From Verrucomicrobiota bacterium (GTDB lineage Bacteria > Verrucomicrobiota > Verrucomicrobiia > Opitutales > Opitutaceae): a stretch of 28,168 nt of DNA. The position numbers and the translations under genes were made by a program. Shown here piece after piece: positions 7,241 to 14,792 of this stretch. Under the pieces are notes generated by a model. The model was given only the letters and a program-made list of their open reading frames with translations, was not told the origin of the DNA and did no database searches. The stretch covers positions 1-28,168 of the forward strand of contig JAEYYL010000014.1 in the NCBI GenBank assembly GCA_023430825.1, written 5' to 3'. Position 1 is the stretch's first letter, and every line of letters begins with the position of its first letter.

Positions 7241-8423
7241 GGGTTCCTCTTCCACTTCGCCCAAGCGCGTCGTTCTTCTCGGCGCCACCGGCTCCATCGG
7301 CGAAAACGCCCTCCGCGTCATCGCGGCGCACCCCGACAAGCTTCAACTCGTCGGCATCGCCGCCCGCCAGAACCACGAGCGGCTCGCGCAAATCGCCCGC
7401 ATCCACCAGGTCCCCCACGTCGGCATCTTCGAGGAGCGCGCGTTCGCCGCCGCCCAGGCCGAGATCGCCGCCTTTCCGCCCGGCACCCGCCTCTACGCTG
7501 GCCTCGCCGGCCTGATCGAACTCGCCCAACTCCCCGAAGCCGATCTCGTTCTCCTCGCCGTTGTCGGCACCACCGGCCTCGAACCCGCCCTCGCCGCCAT
7601 CGCCGCCGGCAAACACCTTGCCCTCGCCTCCAAGGAAGTCCTCGTCCTCGCCGGCAAATTCGTGATGGCCGCCGCGCGCCAGCATCACGTCAAACTTCTC
7701 CCCGTCGACAGCGAGCACAACGCCGTCTTCCAGTGCCTCGAGGGACACCCCCAGGCCGGCGTCCGCCGCATCGTGCTCACCGCCAGCGGCGGCGCCTTTC
7801 GCGACTGGCCCGCCGAGCGCCTCGCGCACGTCACGCCCGCCGACGCCCTCAAGCACCCGAATTGGGCGATGGGCCCGAAAATCACCGTCGACTCCGCCAC
7901 GCTCGCCAACAAAGGCCTGGAACTCATCGAAGCCCAATGGCTGTTCGACCTCCGCGCCGACCAGTGCACCGCCGTGCTCCACCCGCAAAGCATCGTGCAC
8001 TGCCTCGTCGAATTCACCGACGGCGCCATGCTCGCGCAGCTCTGCCCGCCGTCGATGACGTTCCCCATCCAGCACGCGCTGCTCCATCCCGCGCGCGCCC
8101 CCGGCGTCGAATCGACCCTCGATTTCACCAAGCTCCTCGGCCTCGAGTTCCGCCCCGTCGACGAGTTCCGCTTCCCCTGCCTCCGCCTCGCCCGGCAAAC
8201 GATGTCCGCGGGAGGCATCGCCCCCGCGGTGTTTAACGCGGCAAACGAGGTCGCCGTCGCCGCCTTCCTCGCCGAAAAAATCCCGTTCCTTGCGATTCCT
8301 TCTGTGATCGAACACACTCTCCAGCACATCGAAAACTTTGAACCCGACGCCCTTCCCTCCGTCCTTGCCGCCGATGCCGACGCCCGCCGCGTGGCCACTT
8401 TCGCGCTGAAACGTTTTTCCTGA
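7239..8423 (+). CDS. dxr: 1-deoxy-D-xylulose 5-phosphate reductoisomerase
   Basis: 394 residues; second enzyme of the MEP isoprenoid pathway, converting DXP to MEP with NADPH and a divalent metal. Visible motifs are GATGSIG (15-21, NADPH binding), ALASKEVLVLAGK (128-140), VDSEHNAVFQCL with metal ligands D157 and E159, LTASGGAFRDW (180-190), and HPNWAMGPKITVDSATLANKGLELIEA with E228 as the third ligand. No in-frame alternative start lies between the upstream stop (7179-7181) and ATG 7239. That ATG is at the end of a 90-nt inverted repeat with no Shine-Dalgarno sequence, so its translation may depend on melting the hairpin or on coupling. The stop is separated from rseP by three bases. Confidence 0.97.
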   Translation: MGSSSTSPKRVVLLGATGSIGENALRVIAAHPDKLQLVGIAARQNHERLAQIARIHQVPHVGIFEERAFAAAQAEIAAFPPGTRLYAGLAGLIELAQLPEADLVLLAVVGTTGLEPALAAIAAGKHLALASKEVLVLAGKFVMAAARQHHVKLLPVDSEHNAVFQCLEGHPQAGVRRIVLTASGGAFRDWPAERLAHVTPADALKHPNWAMGPKITVDSATLANKGLELIEAQWLFDLRADQCTAVLHPQSIVHCLVEFTDGAMLAQLCPPSMTFPIQHALLHPARAPGVESTLDFTKLLGLEFRPVDEFRFPCLRLARQTMSAGGIAPAVFNAANEVAVAAFLAEKIPFLAIPSVIEHTLQHIENFEPDALPSVLAADADARRVATFALKRFS

Positions 8424-8426
8424 GCG

Positions 8427-9851
8427 ATGTCCCCCGACCTCTTTCAAACCCTTTTCTCCAACGTCTGGTCGATCTTCCTCGTCGTCTTCTTTTTCGGCGG
8501 CTCGATCTTCGTCCACGAACTGGGCCACTTCCTCGCCGCCCGCCGCCGCGGCGTGCTCGTCGAACGTTTCTCCATCGGCTTCGGCCCGCCGATCGTCTCC
8601 TGGCGCGGTCGCGACGGCGTCGAGTATCGCATCGCGTGGATTCCCCTCGGCGGCTACGTCCTCCTCCCGCAACTCGCCGACCTCGGCGCGATCGAGGGCA
8701 AGGTGTCGGCCGATGTCGCGAAGCTCGCGCCCATCAGCTACGGCACGCGCATGCTGGTCTTCGTCGCCGGCGCCGCGTTCAACCTCCTCTTCGCCTTCGT
8801 CCTCGCCACCATCGTCTGGATCGTCGGCCAGCCCGAAAGCAGCGACCTCGCGTCCACCCGAATCGGATACGTCGTCCCCACCCTCGAGCTGCCCGACGGC
8901 GCCAAGGTCCCCAGCCCCGCCGTCGAGGCCGGTATCCAGGTGGGCGATACGGTGCGCGCGATCGACGGCAGCGCCGTCGCCAACTGGCGCGACATCCAGT
9001 ATCTCATCGGCCTCGGCACCGGCAAAGCCGCCGACGGCCGCCGCGAGGCCGTCTTCACCGTCGAGCGCGACGGCCGCACGCTCGACCTCACCGTCCACCC
9101 CCGCGTCGTCGGCGAGGAACGCGACCGCCGCGTCGGCATCTCTCCCGGCTACGAGCTCATCGCCCGCGAAGTCACCGCCGGCTCGCTCGCCGCGACCGCC
9201 GGCTTCCAGCCCAACGACGAGATTCTCAGCCTCGACGGCATTCGGATTCTCAACGCCGGCACCTATTTCGAACACCTCGAAGCCTCCCGCGACCGCCCCG
9301 TCACCGCCCGCGTGAAACGCGGCGAGAGCGACGTCACGTTGACCATCCCCGCCCGCCCCGACGCGAAAACGGCCGCCGATCTCGGTCTCGGTCTCACCAC
9401 CGGTTTTCAGACCGTGCATCCCACGCCGTTCGCGCAACTCGGCGAACACGTGACGATGACCTTCCGCACGCTCTGGAGCCTGATCAACCCTCACTCCGAC
9501 GTCGGCCTCTCGAAGATGTCCGGCCCCGTCGGCATCGTGCGCATCTTCCACTCCGCCGCCGAAGCCGGCATTGTGATCTCGCTGATCTTCGCGATCCTCG
9601 TGAACGTGAACCTCGCGATCTTCAACCTCCTGCCGCTCCCCATCCTCGACGGGGGCCAGATGTTGTTCGCCACGATCGGCAAACTCCGCGGCCGCCCGCT
9701 CCCGCCCAATTTCATCATGGCCGCCCAAAGCGCCTTCGGCATCCTGCTGCTCGCGACCGTCCTCTACATCAGCGTCTTCGACGTCCGCCGCTGGGCGCGC
9801 GACGCCCGCGCCGACCGCGCCGAAGCCGCCGCGACCGCCGAGCAGCCGTAA
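8427..9851 (+). CDS. rseP: Site-2 intramembrane zinc metalloprotease, RseP family
   Basis: 474 residues. It cleaves membrane-spanning substrates such as anti-sigma factors within the membrane. Transmembrane helix 1 carries H30-E31-LG-H34 (HExxH zinc site). The second zinc/structural motif NLLPLPILDGG (400-410, D408) lies in a late helix after LIFAILVNVNLAIF. Two PDZ-like segments, about 150-225 and 235-310, sit between the catalytic helices, with 'AGIQVGDTVRAIDG' and 'AGFQPNDEILSLDG' as typical PDZ strands. SGPVGIV (365-371) is also family-typical. It follows dxr with a 3-nt gap, so the pair is almost certainly translationally coupled. The C-terminus is a short charged cytoplasmic tail. Confidence 0.95.
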   Translation: MSPDLFQTLFSNVWSIFLVVFFFGGSIFVHELGHFLAARRRGVLVERFSIGFGPPIVSWRGRDGVEYRIAWIPLGGYVLLPQLADLGAIEGKVSADVAKLAPISYGTRMLVFVAGAAFNLLFAFVLATIVWIVGQPESSDLASTRIGYVVPTLELPDGAKVPSPAVEAGIQVGDTVRAIDGSAVANWRDIQYLIGLGTGKAADGRREAVFTVERDGRTLDLTVHPRVVGEERDRRVGISPGYELIAREVTAGSLAATAGFQPNDEILSLDGIRILNAGTYFEHLEASRDRPVTARVKRGESDVTLTIPARPDAKTAADLGLGLTTGFQTVHPTPFAQLGEHVTMTFRTLWSLINPHSDVGLSKMSGPVGIVRIFHSAAEAGIVISLIFAILVNVNLAIFNLLPLPILDGGQMLFATIGKLRGRPLPPNFIMAAQSAFGILLLATVLYISVFDVRRWARDARADRAEAAATAEQP

Positions 9852-9878
9852 CCGACTCGCAAGCTGGCTTGTCCCCCC

Positions 9879-9902
9879 AACCGCACGCCTTAGCGTGCGG
9901 TT
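9879..9902. terminator. Perfect 10-bp hairpin after rseP
   Basis: AACCGCACGC, loop CTTA, GCGTGCGGTT, then TCTCATTT. The stem is long and perfect, but the following T-run is short. It may be a weak terminator, or bidirectional because the left side begins with AA. Confidence 0.55.
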
Positions 9903-9910
9903 TCTCATTT

Positions 9911-9987
9911 CCGTCCTCCGTTCTCCGTCCTCTGTTCTCCGTCTTCTGTCCTCTGTCCTCCGCCCTCCGTCCTCTGTCCTCCGTCCT
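9911..9987 (+). repeat. Eleven tandem heptamers of CCGTCCT type abutting ispG
   Basis: A pure pyrimidine/G tract with period 7 (CCGTCCT, CCGTTCT, CTGTCCT variants). It is followed by CCGCTCCGTCCC and then the ispG ATG at 10000. There is no purine-rich ribosome binding site at all in this leader. Confidence 0.85.
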
Positions 9988-9999
9988 CCGCTCCGTCCC

Positions 10000-12006
10000 A
10001 TGTCCTACTGCGCCTCCCGTTTCCACACCGTCCGCCGCCGCACCGTCGAGGTGAACGTCGGCGGCGTCGGCGTCGGCGGCTCCCACCCCGTCCGGATCCA
10101 ATCCATGACGACGAGCGACACCCAGGACGTCGCCACCACCGTCAAACAGTCCATCGCCCTCGCCGAGGTCGGCTGCGAAATCGTCCGCATCACCGCGCCC
10201 AACGTCGCCGCCGCGAAATGCCTCGCCGACATCCGCGCGCAATTCACCGCCGCCGGCTTCGGCCACATTCCGCTCGTCGCCGACATCCATTTCCTCCCCA
10301 GCGCCGCGATGGAGGCCGTCGAGCATGTCGAGAAGGTGCGCGTGAATCCCGGCAACTACGCCGACAAGAAAAAATTCGCCGTCCGCGAGTATTCAGATTC
10401 CGACTACGATATCGAGCTGCAGCGCCTCCACGACGCGTTCTCCCCGCTCGTCCTCCGCGCCAAGACCCTCGGCCGCGCGCTCCGCATCGGCACCAACCAC
10501 GGCTCGCTCAGCGACCGCATCATGAACCGCTACGGCGACACGCCCCTCGGCATGGTCGAGAGCGCGCTCGAGTTCCTCCGGATCGCCGAATCGCACGGGT
10601 TCAACCAGCTCATCCTCTCGATGAAGTCGTCGAACCCGAAGGTCATGATCCAGGCCTACCGCCTGCTCGTCGACCGCATGCAGCAGGAAGCCATGCACTA
10701 TCCGCTGCACCTCGGCGTCACCGAGGCGGGCGACGGCGAAGACGGCCGCATCAAGAGCGCGATCGGCATCGGCTCGCTCCTCCTCGACGGCCTCGGCGAC
10801 ACAATCCGCGTCTCGCTCACCGAGGACAGCGTTTACGAAATCCCCGTCGCCCGCGCCATCGCCGACAAAGCCATGAGCCGGTGGGAAGCGCCAAGCTCCA
10901 AGGACCAAGCTCCAAACTCGTCCGACTCCATCGATCCATTTCGCTTCACGCGCCGTGAAACGAATGTGCTTCAGCTGGGCGACAAAATCGCGACCGGCCC
11001 CGAGCTCCCGCCCGTCGTCATCACGCGCGTCGCTCCGGCCGACCTCGCCGCGCTCCAGACGCCCGCGCTGATCGACACGCCCGCCGAGGGCCGGCTCGTC
11101 GCGATCGATTCCCCGGCCGCGCTCGCACAGCTCCCGCCGCTCGCCGCCGGTTTCTACGTCCTCGAACTCGCGCCGTCGCTCACGCCCGCCGACGTCACCG
11201 CCACCGCGCCACAGCTTCCCGCCGGCGCCGTGCTCCTCCGCGCGTTCACCGCCGGCGACGCCGCTCTCCTCGCCGACTTTGGCCGCCTCGCCCGCGAACA
11301 CCGCCTCGCTCTCGCCCTCGACCTCGCGCCCGCCGCGATCCTCAGCCTCGCCGATACGCTGCGTTCACTCGAGGGCATTCCGCTGATTTTCACACTCAGC
11401 TCTCCCCTCTCAGCTCTCAACGCCTCCCACGCCATCGGCGCCTACCGCGCGCTCGCCGAAGCGCTGCGCCAGCTCTGCTCCCGCGCGCCGATCTGGATTC
11501 GCAATACCGCCGCCTCCGCGGTGCAAGGCAACAACACCTTCCTCTCGAAACTCCTCGAGGCCAGTTTCCTCACCGGCTCGCTCCTCTGCGATGGACTCGG
11601 CGACCTCGTCAGCATCGAAACCGAAAGCGACCCCGTCCGCGCCACGAAGCTCGCCTACAACGTCCTCCAGGGCGCCGGCGCACGCATCTCGAAAACCGAG
11701 TTCGTCGCCTGCCCGAGCTGCGGCCGCACCCTCTTCGATCTGCAGACCACCACCCAGCGCATCCGCGCGCAGACCGGCCACCTCAAGGGCGTGAAGCTCG
11801 CCATCATGGGCTGCATCGTGAACGGCCCCGGAGAGATGGCCGACGCCGACTTCGGCTACGTCGGCGGCGCTCCCGGCAAGATCAACCTCTACGTCGGCAA
11901 GCAGTGCGTCCAATACAACATCCCGCAAAACGAGGCCGACGCCCGCCTCATCGCCCTCATCAAAGCGCACGGAAAATGGGTGGACCCCGCGCCCGCGCCG
12001 GCCTGA
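10000..12006 (+). CDS. ispG: 4-hydroxy-3-methylbut-2-enyl diphosphate synthase, large two-domain type
   Basis: 668 residues, far longer than the roughly 370-residue enzyme of E. coli. It matches the TIM-barrel plus inserted A* domain plus [4Fe-4S] domain layout known from plants, chlamydiae and related bacteria. It reductively converts MEcPP to HMBPP. The barrel begins RRTVEVNVGGVGVGGSHPV and includes VADIHFLPSAA and RVNPGNYADKK. The cluster domain has CPSCGR and MGCIVNGPGE, providing the three Cys ligands plus the usual Glu. ATG 10000 was chosen because the 35 codons upstream are only the heptamer tract. Two heptad-repeat tracts lie inside the frame: E296-S307 (just after the barrel) and around residues 466-474. 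They look like in-frame repeat insertions in linker or loop positions. Confidence 0.95.
   Translation: MSYCASRFHTVRRRTVEVNVGGVGVGGSHPVRIQSMTTSDTQDVATTVKQSIALAEVGCEIVRITAPNVAAAKCLADIRAQFTAAGFGHIPLVADIHFLPSAAMEAVEHVEKVRVNPGNYADKKKFAVREYSDSDYDIELQRLHDAFSPLVLRAKTLGRALRIGTNHGSLSDRIMNRYGDTPLGMVESALEFLRIAESHGFNQLILSMKSSNPKVMIQAYRLLVDRMQQEAMHYPLHLGVTEAGDGEDGRIKSAIGIGSLLLDGLGDTIRVSLTEDSVYEIPVARAIADKAMSRWEAPSSKDQAPNSSDSIDPFRFTRRETNVLQLGDKIATGPELPPVVITRVAPADLAALQTPALIDTPAEGRLVAIDSPAALAQLPPLAAGFYVLELAPSLTPADVTATAPQLPAGAVLLRAFTAGDAALLADFGRLAREHRLALALDLAPAAILSLADTLRSLEGIPLIFTLSSPLSALNASHAIGAYRALAEALRQLCSRAPIWIRNTAASAVQGNNTFLSKLLEASFLTGSLLCDGLGDLVSIETESDPVRATKLAYNVLQGAGARISKTEFVACPSCGRTLFDLQTTTQRIRAQTGHLKGVKLAIMGCIVNGPGEMADADFGYVGGAPGKINLYVGKQCVQYNIPQNEADARLIALIKAHGKWVDPAPAPA
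10887..10914 (+). repeat. Heptad repeat tract inside ispG (AGCTCCA type)
   Basis: Four 7-bp units, AGCGCCA, AGCTCCA, AGGACCA and AGCTCCA, then AACTCG. It encodes EAPSSKDQAPNS. The same heptad family forms the 30-bp arms at 26654-26683 and 26937-26966 between accA and ymdB. Confidence 0.75.
11394..11421 (+). repeat. Second heptad-period tract inside ispG
   Basis: Four 7-bp units, ACTCAGC, TCTCCCC, TCTCAGC and TCTCAAC. It encodes the low-complexity segment TLSSPLSALN within the A* domain. It could also be ordinary coding sequence of a loop. Confidence 0.45.
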
Positions 12007-12516
12007 ACGGCGCCCTCCGCGTGTATTCAAAAACCGGTTTCGTCACGTTTCCGTCACCGGTCCGTCACCCGCCAGCCGGCTTGCGAAGCCACCTCGCCGG
12101 TCGTGTAGTTCCCGGGGAATTACGGTAAAACCCCGATGCCCGCGCGGCCTGAATTCGCTCCGCCGGCGCAACAAAAAAGTGGTGAAAACTTATGCTCACG
12201 CCCGTTGTGAACAACTTGGTAGGAAGTTCATCTTGAAATGACTTTTTGGTTCACAGTTACTCCGCTCCCCGTCAGTTGTCCGCAGCGTCCAGCCGTTCTT
12301 TCCCACCCCCTCGTTTGCGCATTTCTTGCCCGTCGGTGATACCTCTAATCTATCCTTTGGCCATCAACGTTTTACTTCTAGTTGACAGACCCACCCCTTA
12401 TTTCGATGGCCGGGCTCCAATTTTGTTACCGACACTGCTGCAGGAACAGGCGAAATGAGACGTGGGAGTGCCCCGTGTCAGGCGCTATGTGAATAAACCC
12501 GTCTTTTCGTCCGCCC
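12007..12516. promoter_or_regulatory. 510-bp intergenic region upstream of dnaA
   Basis: Markedly more AT-rich than its surroundings from about 12165 onward. It contains a 19-bp near-palindrome at 12105-12123 (GTAGTTCCC-G-GGGAATTAC), a TTGACA at 12382-12387 without a good -10, one consensus DnaA box at 12488-12496 and two imperfect ones (12206-12214 reverse, 12247-12255 forward). A 70-codon open frame at 12246-12458 has no family features and I do not call it. It is probably the dnaA promoter/autoregulatory region and possibly part of an origin. However, spot counts show the plus strand C-rich on both sides of dnaA, so no skew switch is visible here. Confidence 0.5.
12488..12496 (-). promoter_or_regulatory. 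Consensus DnaA box (TTATTCACA)
   Basis: Exact match to TTATNCACA on the minus strand, 20 nt upstream of the dnaA start codon. In this position DnaA binding would be expected to repress its own translation start region or transcription. Confidence 0.6.
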
Positions 12517-13917
12517 ATGCCCTCTTTGTCCCTGTCTCCCAGCCTCTGGGAAACCGTCAAATGCGACTTCAAGGAACTCTTCCCTGAGGACGTATTTCAA
12601 ATGTGGTTCGAGCCCATGGTGTGCCTCGAAGCCACGGAGGACACCATGGAACTCGGCGTCCCGAACGACTTCGCCGCGATCTGGATTCACGACAACTACC
12701 TCGACCTGATCTCCCAGCGCCTCCGGCTCACCGCCGGCCGCCTCGTCAACGTCTCCCTCAAGAAGACCGACGCCGCCCGCGCCCCTTCACCGACGCACAC
12801 CGCCCGCAGCGCCCCGAACCACGACGCCACCCCGCGCGCCCGCGTCGCCCCGCGCCGCACCAGCCACAGCCGTTACGACGAACGCGGCGCCGCCTCCGGC
12901 ACACTCAACGCCCGTAACACCTTCGACACCTTCGTCGTCGGCTCCAACAACCAGATGGCGCACGCCGCCGCCATGGCCGTCGCCCAGGCCCCCGCGCAGG
13001 CCTACAATCCCCTCTTCATCTACGGCGACACCGGCCTCGGCAAAACCCACCTGATGCACGCCATCGGGCACGCCATTCTGCGCAACAACCCCGACGCCCG
13101 CGTCGCCTACCTTTCCACCGAAAAATTCACCAACGAGTTCATCCAGGCCCTCCAGGAAAACTCGCTCACGAAGTTCCGCCAGCGCTACCGCCACGTCGAC
13201 GTCCTCCTCATCGACGACATCCAGTTCCTCGCCGGCAAGGAGCGCATCCAGGAAGAGTTCTTCCACACCTTCAACGACCTCTTCGAATCCGGTAAACAGG
13301 TCGTCCTCTCCAGCGACCGCCGCGCCAGCGAGATCCAAAAACTCGAAGCCCGCCTCGTCTCCCGCTTCGAATGGGGCCTCCCCGCCGATATCCAGGCACC
13401 CGATTTCGAAACCCGCCTCGCGATTCTCCGGAGCAAGGCCGCCAGCCTCAAATTCGACATCCCCGCGCCCATCCTGAATTTCATCGCGCAGAACATCTCG
13501 AAAAACATCCGCCGCCTCGAAGGCGCGCTGATCAAGGTCGCCAGCTACTCCGCCCTCACCAGCAAACCGCTCGACCTCGCGACCACCGAGATGCTCCTCC
13601 AGGACGTCCTGATGGAGCAGGCGCAGAACATCCTGACCATGGAGACGATCCAGAAAAAGGTCGCCGACCATTTTCAGATTCGTCACAGCGACATGACCAG
13701 CAAGCGCCGGCCCAACAACATCGCCATCCCCCGCCAGATCGCGATGTATCTCGCCCGCACGCTCACCAAGCACTCACTCCAGGAAATCGGCGACGCCTTC
13801 GGCGGCCGCGATCACGGCACCGTCATCCACGCCTGCAAAGCGGTGGACAACATGATGGAGCAGGACCCGACCACCCGCAGCAGCATCGATTTCCTGCGCA
13901 CCCAGCTTTCCAAGTAA
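12517..13917 (+). CDS. dnaA: Chromosomal replication initiator protein DnaA
   Basis: 466 residues with the standard four domains. Domain I (about 1-85) starts SLWETVKCDFKELFPEDVFQMWF. A short Pro/Arg/Ser-rich domain II (about 86-130) follows. AAA+ domain III has TFDTFVVGSNNQMAHAA, Walker A GDTGLGKT (170-177), Walker B LLIDDIQFL (230-238), the SSDR sensor and the Arg-finger region LVSRFEWGL. Domain IV helix-turn-helix ends RDHGTVIHACKAV (431-443). It binds DnaA boxes with ATP and opens the origin. The position that is Thr in E. coli (DHTTV) is Gly here (G434); that Thr contacts bases in the E. coli structure. A rho-independent terminator follows. ispG lies 510 bp upstream; dnaN is not adjacent. 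Confidence 0.98.
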   Translation: MPSLSLSPSLWETVKCDFKELFPEDVFQMWFEPMVCLEATEDTMELGVPNDFAAIWIHDNYLDLISQRLRLTAGRLVNVSLKKTDAARAPSPTHTARSAPNHDATPRARVAPRRTSHSRYDERGAASGTLNARNTFDTFVVGSNNQMAHAAAMAVAQAPAQAYNPLFIYGDTGLGKTHLMHAIGHAILRNNPDARVAYLSTEKFTNEFIQALQENSLTKFRQRYRHVDVLLIDDIQFLAGKERIQEEFFHTFNDLFESGKQVVLSSDRRASEIQKLEARLVSRFEWGLPADIQAPDFETRLAILRSKAASLKFDIPAPILNFIAQNISKNIRRLEGALIKVASYSALTSKPLDLATTEMLLQDVLMEQAQNILTMETIQKKVADHFQIRHSDMTSKRRPNNIAIPRQIAMYLARTLTKHSLQEIGDAFGGRDHGTVIHACKAVDNMMEQDPTTRSSIDFLRTQLSK

Positions 13918-13943
13918 GCGACACCAGGCACACACCCAAAGTA

Positions 13944-13970
13944 GGGCGGGTCTCCGACCCGCCCTTTTTT
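13944..13970 (+). terminator. Rho-independent terminator of dnaA
   Basis: GGGCGGGTC, loop TCC, GACCCGCCC, then six T. The 9-bp stem is perfect. It is preceded by GTA, making it a member of the GTAGGGCGGGT palindrome family also seen at 21550 and 27870. Here a dispersed repeat plus T-run serves as terminator. Confidence 0.85.
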
Positions 13971-14089
13971 GTGCCCCGATGCCTCACCCCGCCCCTCCCG
14001 CGCTGGCATTTGCCCATTCTTGCTCTAGACTCCGCGGTCCCCTCGCTTAACTTTCTCCCTTTCAACAACCCTTCCTCTTCCCTTCTCCC

Positions 14090-14725
14090 ATGACCCTGAC
14101 ACCCGAGCAGCAACAAGCCGTTTCCGCGTGGGTCGCCGCCGGCGACAACCTTTCGGTCATCCAGAAAAAACTCTCCGACGAGTTCAAAGTCGCCATGACC
14201 TACCGCGACGTCCGCTTTCTCGTCGACGATCTCAACCTTTCGCTCAAAGACCCCGCGCCCAAGGTCGACACCTCCGACCTTTCCAAAACTTCCCCCGCGC
14301 CTGCTGGAGCTGCGACGCCCTCGCCGCGCCCCGCCGGCGCCCCCGAGAAAAAAGGCTTCTTCGACAAAGCGAAGGAAAAGCTCGGTCTCGCGCAGGACGA
14401 ACAGGTCGGGCGAGGCGTCCCCGCCGAGCCGTCCGAATCCCCCGACGACGCCGATTACGCCGACGAACCCTTCGACGACCAAGACGCGCTCCCGCCGTCC
14501 GACGCCAACGTGTCCGTCTCCGTCGACAAGGTTACGCTGATCCCCGGCGCCGTTGCCAGCGGCACCGTCACCTTCAGCGACGGCGTCACCGGTAAATGGA
14601 TCATCGATCAATACGGCCGCCCCGGTTTCACCGAGGTCAGCCAGCCCGGTTATCGTCCCAAGCCCGCCGACGCCCAGGCCTTCATGCAGGAGCTCAGCCG
14701 CGCCCTCCAGCAGCGCGGATATTGA
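14090..14725 (+). CDS. Conserved-looking hypothetical protein with N-terminal helical and C-terminal beta domains
   Basis: 211 residues; I do not recognise a named family. Residues 1-52 (TPEQQQAVSAWVAAGDNLSVIQKKL..MTYRDVRFLVDDL) look helical and resemble a small helix-turn-helix/winged domain with a 'QKKLSDEF' turn. Residues 53-140 are a disordered Pro/Ala/Asp-rich linker that includes an amphipathic KKGFFDKAKEKLGL patch. Residues 141-190 (VSVSVDKVTLIPGAVASGTVTFSDGV..GKWIIDQYGRPGF) form a beta-rich module. No signal peptide, so it is probably cytoplasmic. The leader is a pyrimidine tract (TTCCTCTTCCCTTCTCCC) ending directly at ATG. It stands alone between the dnaA terminator and a hairpin after its own stop. 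Confidence 0.75.
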   Translation: MTLTPEQQQAVSAWVAAGDNLSVIQKKLSDEFKVAMTYRDVRFLVDDLNLSLKDPAPKVDTSDLSKTSPAPAGAATPSPRPAGAPEKKGFFDKAKEKLGLAQDEQVGRGVPAEPSESPDDADYADEPFDDQDALPPSDANVSVSVDKVTLIPGAVASGTVTFSDGVTGKWIIDQYGRPGFTEVSQPGYRPKPADAQAFMQELSRALQQRGY

Positions 14726-14732
14726 AAAGTAG

Positions 14733-14751
14733 CGGGGGCACCCTGCCCCCG
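14733..14751. repeat. Hairpin between convergent genes (CGGGGGCA-CCC-TGCCCCCG)
   Basis: Perfect 8-bp stem preceded by AGTAG, 7 nt after the stop of the 211-residue protein and 42 nt before the stop of the convergent enolase-superfamily gene. No T-tract. Same GTAG-led palindrome style as other hairpins in the window. Confidence 0.6.
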
Positions 14752-14792
14752 ACTTCGAGCAAGTCCATCGGGACGACGTCCGCTCTCGATCG

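Noticed and set aside
9911..9987. CRISPR array
   Set aside because: Heptamer tandem units without spacers; none of the repeat tracts in the window has the 25-40 bp repeat plus unique spacer layout.
7200..10001. Very long antisense open frame (933 codons) across dxr and rseP
   Set aside because: Gly/Glu/Asp/Ala/Arg-dominated composition with no family motif; it mirrors the real codons on the other strand, as expected in GC-rich DNA.
12246..12458. 70-codon frame in the ispG-dnaA gap
   Set aside because: No family features, no ribosome binding site, and it lies in AT-rich regulatory-looking DNA with DnaA-box-like sites.
12007..12516. Chromosomal replication origin
   Set aside because: Only one exact DnaA box, no dnaN next door and no visible strand-skew switch in spot counts; kept as a possibility but not called.
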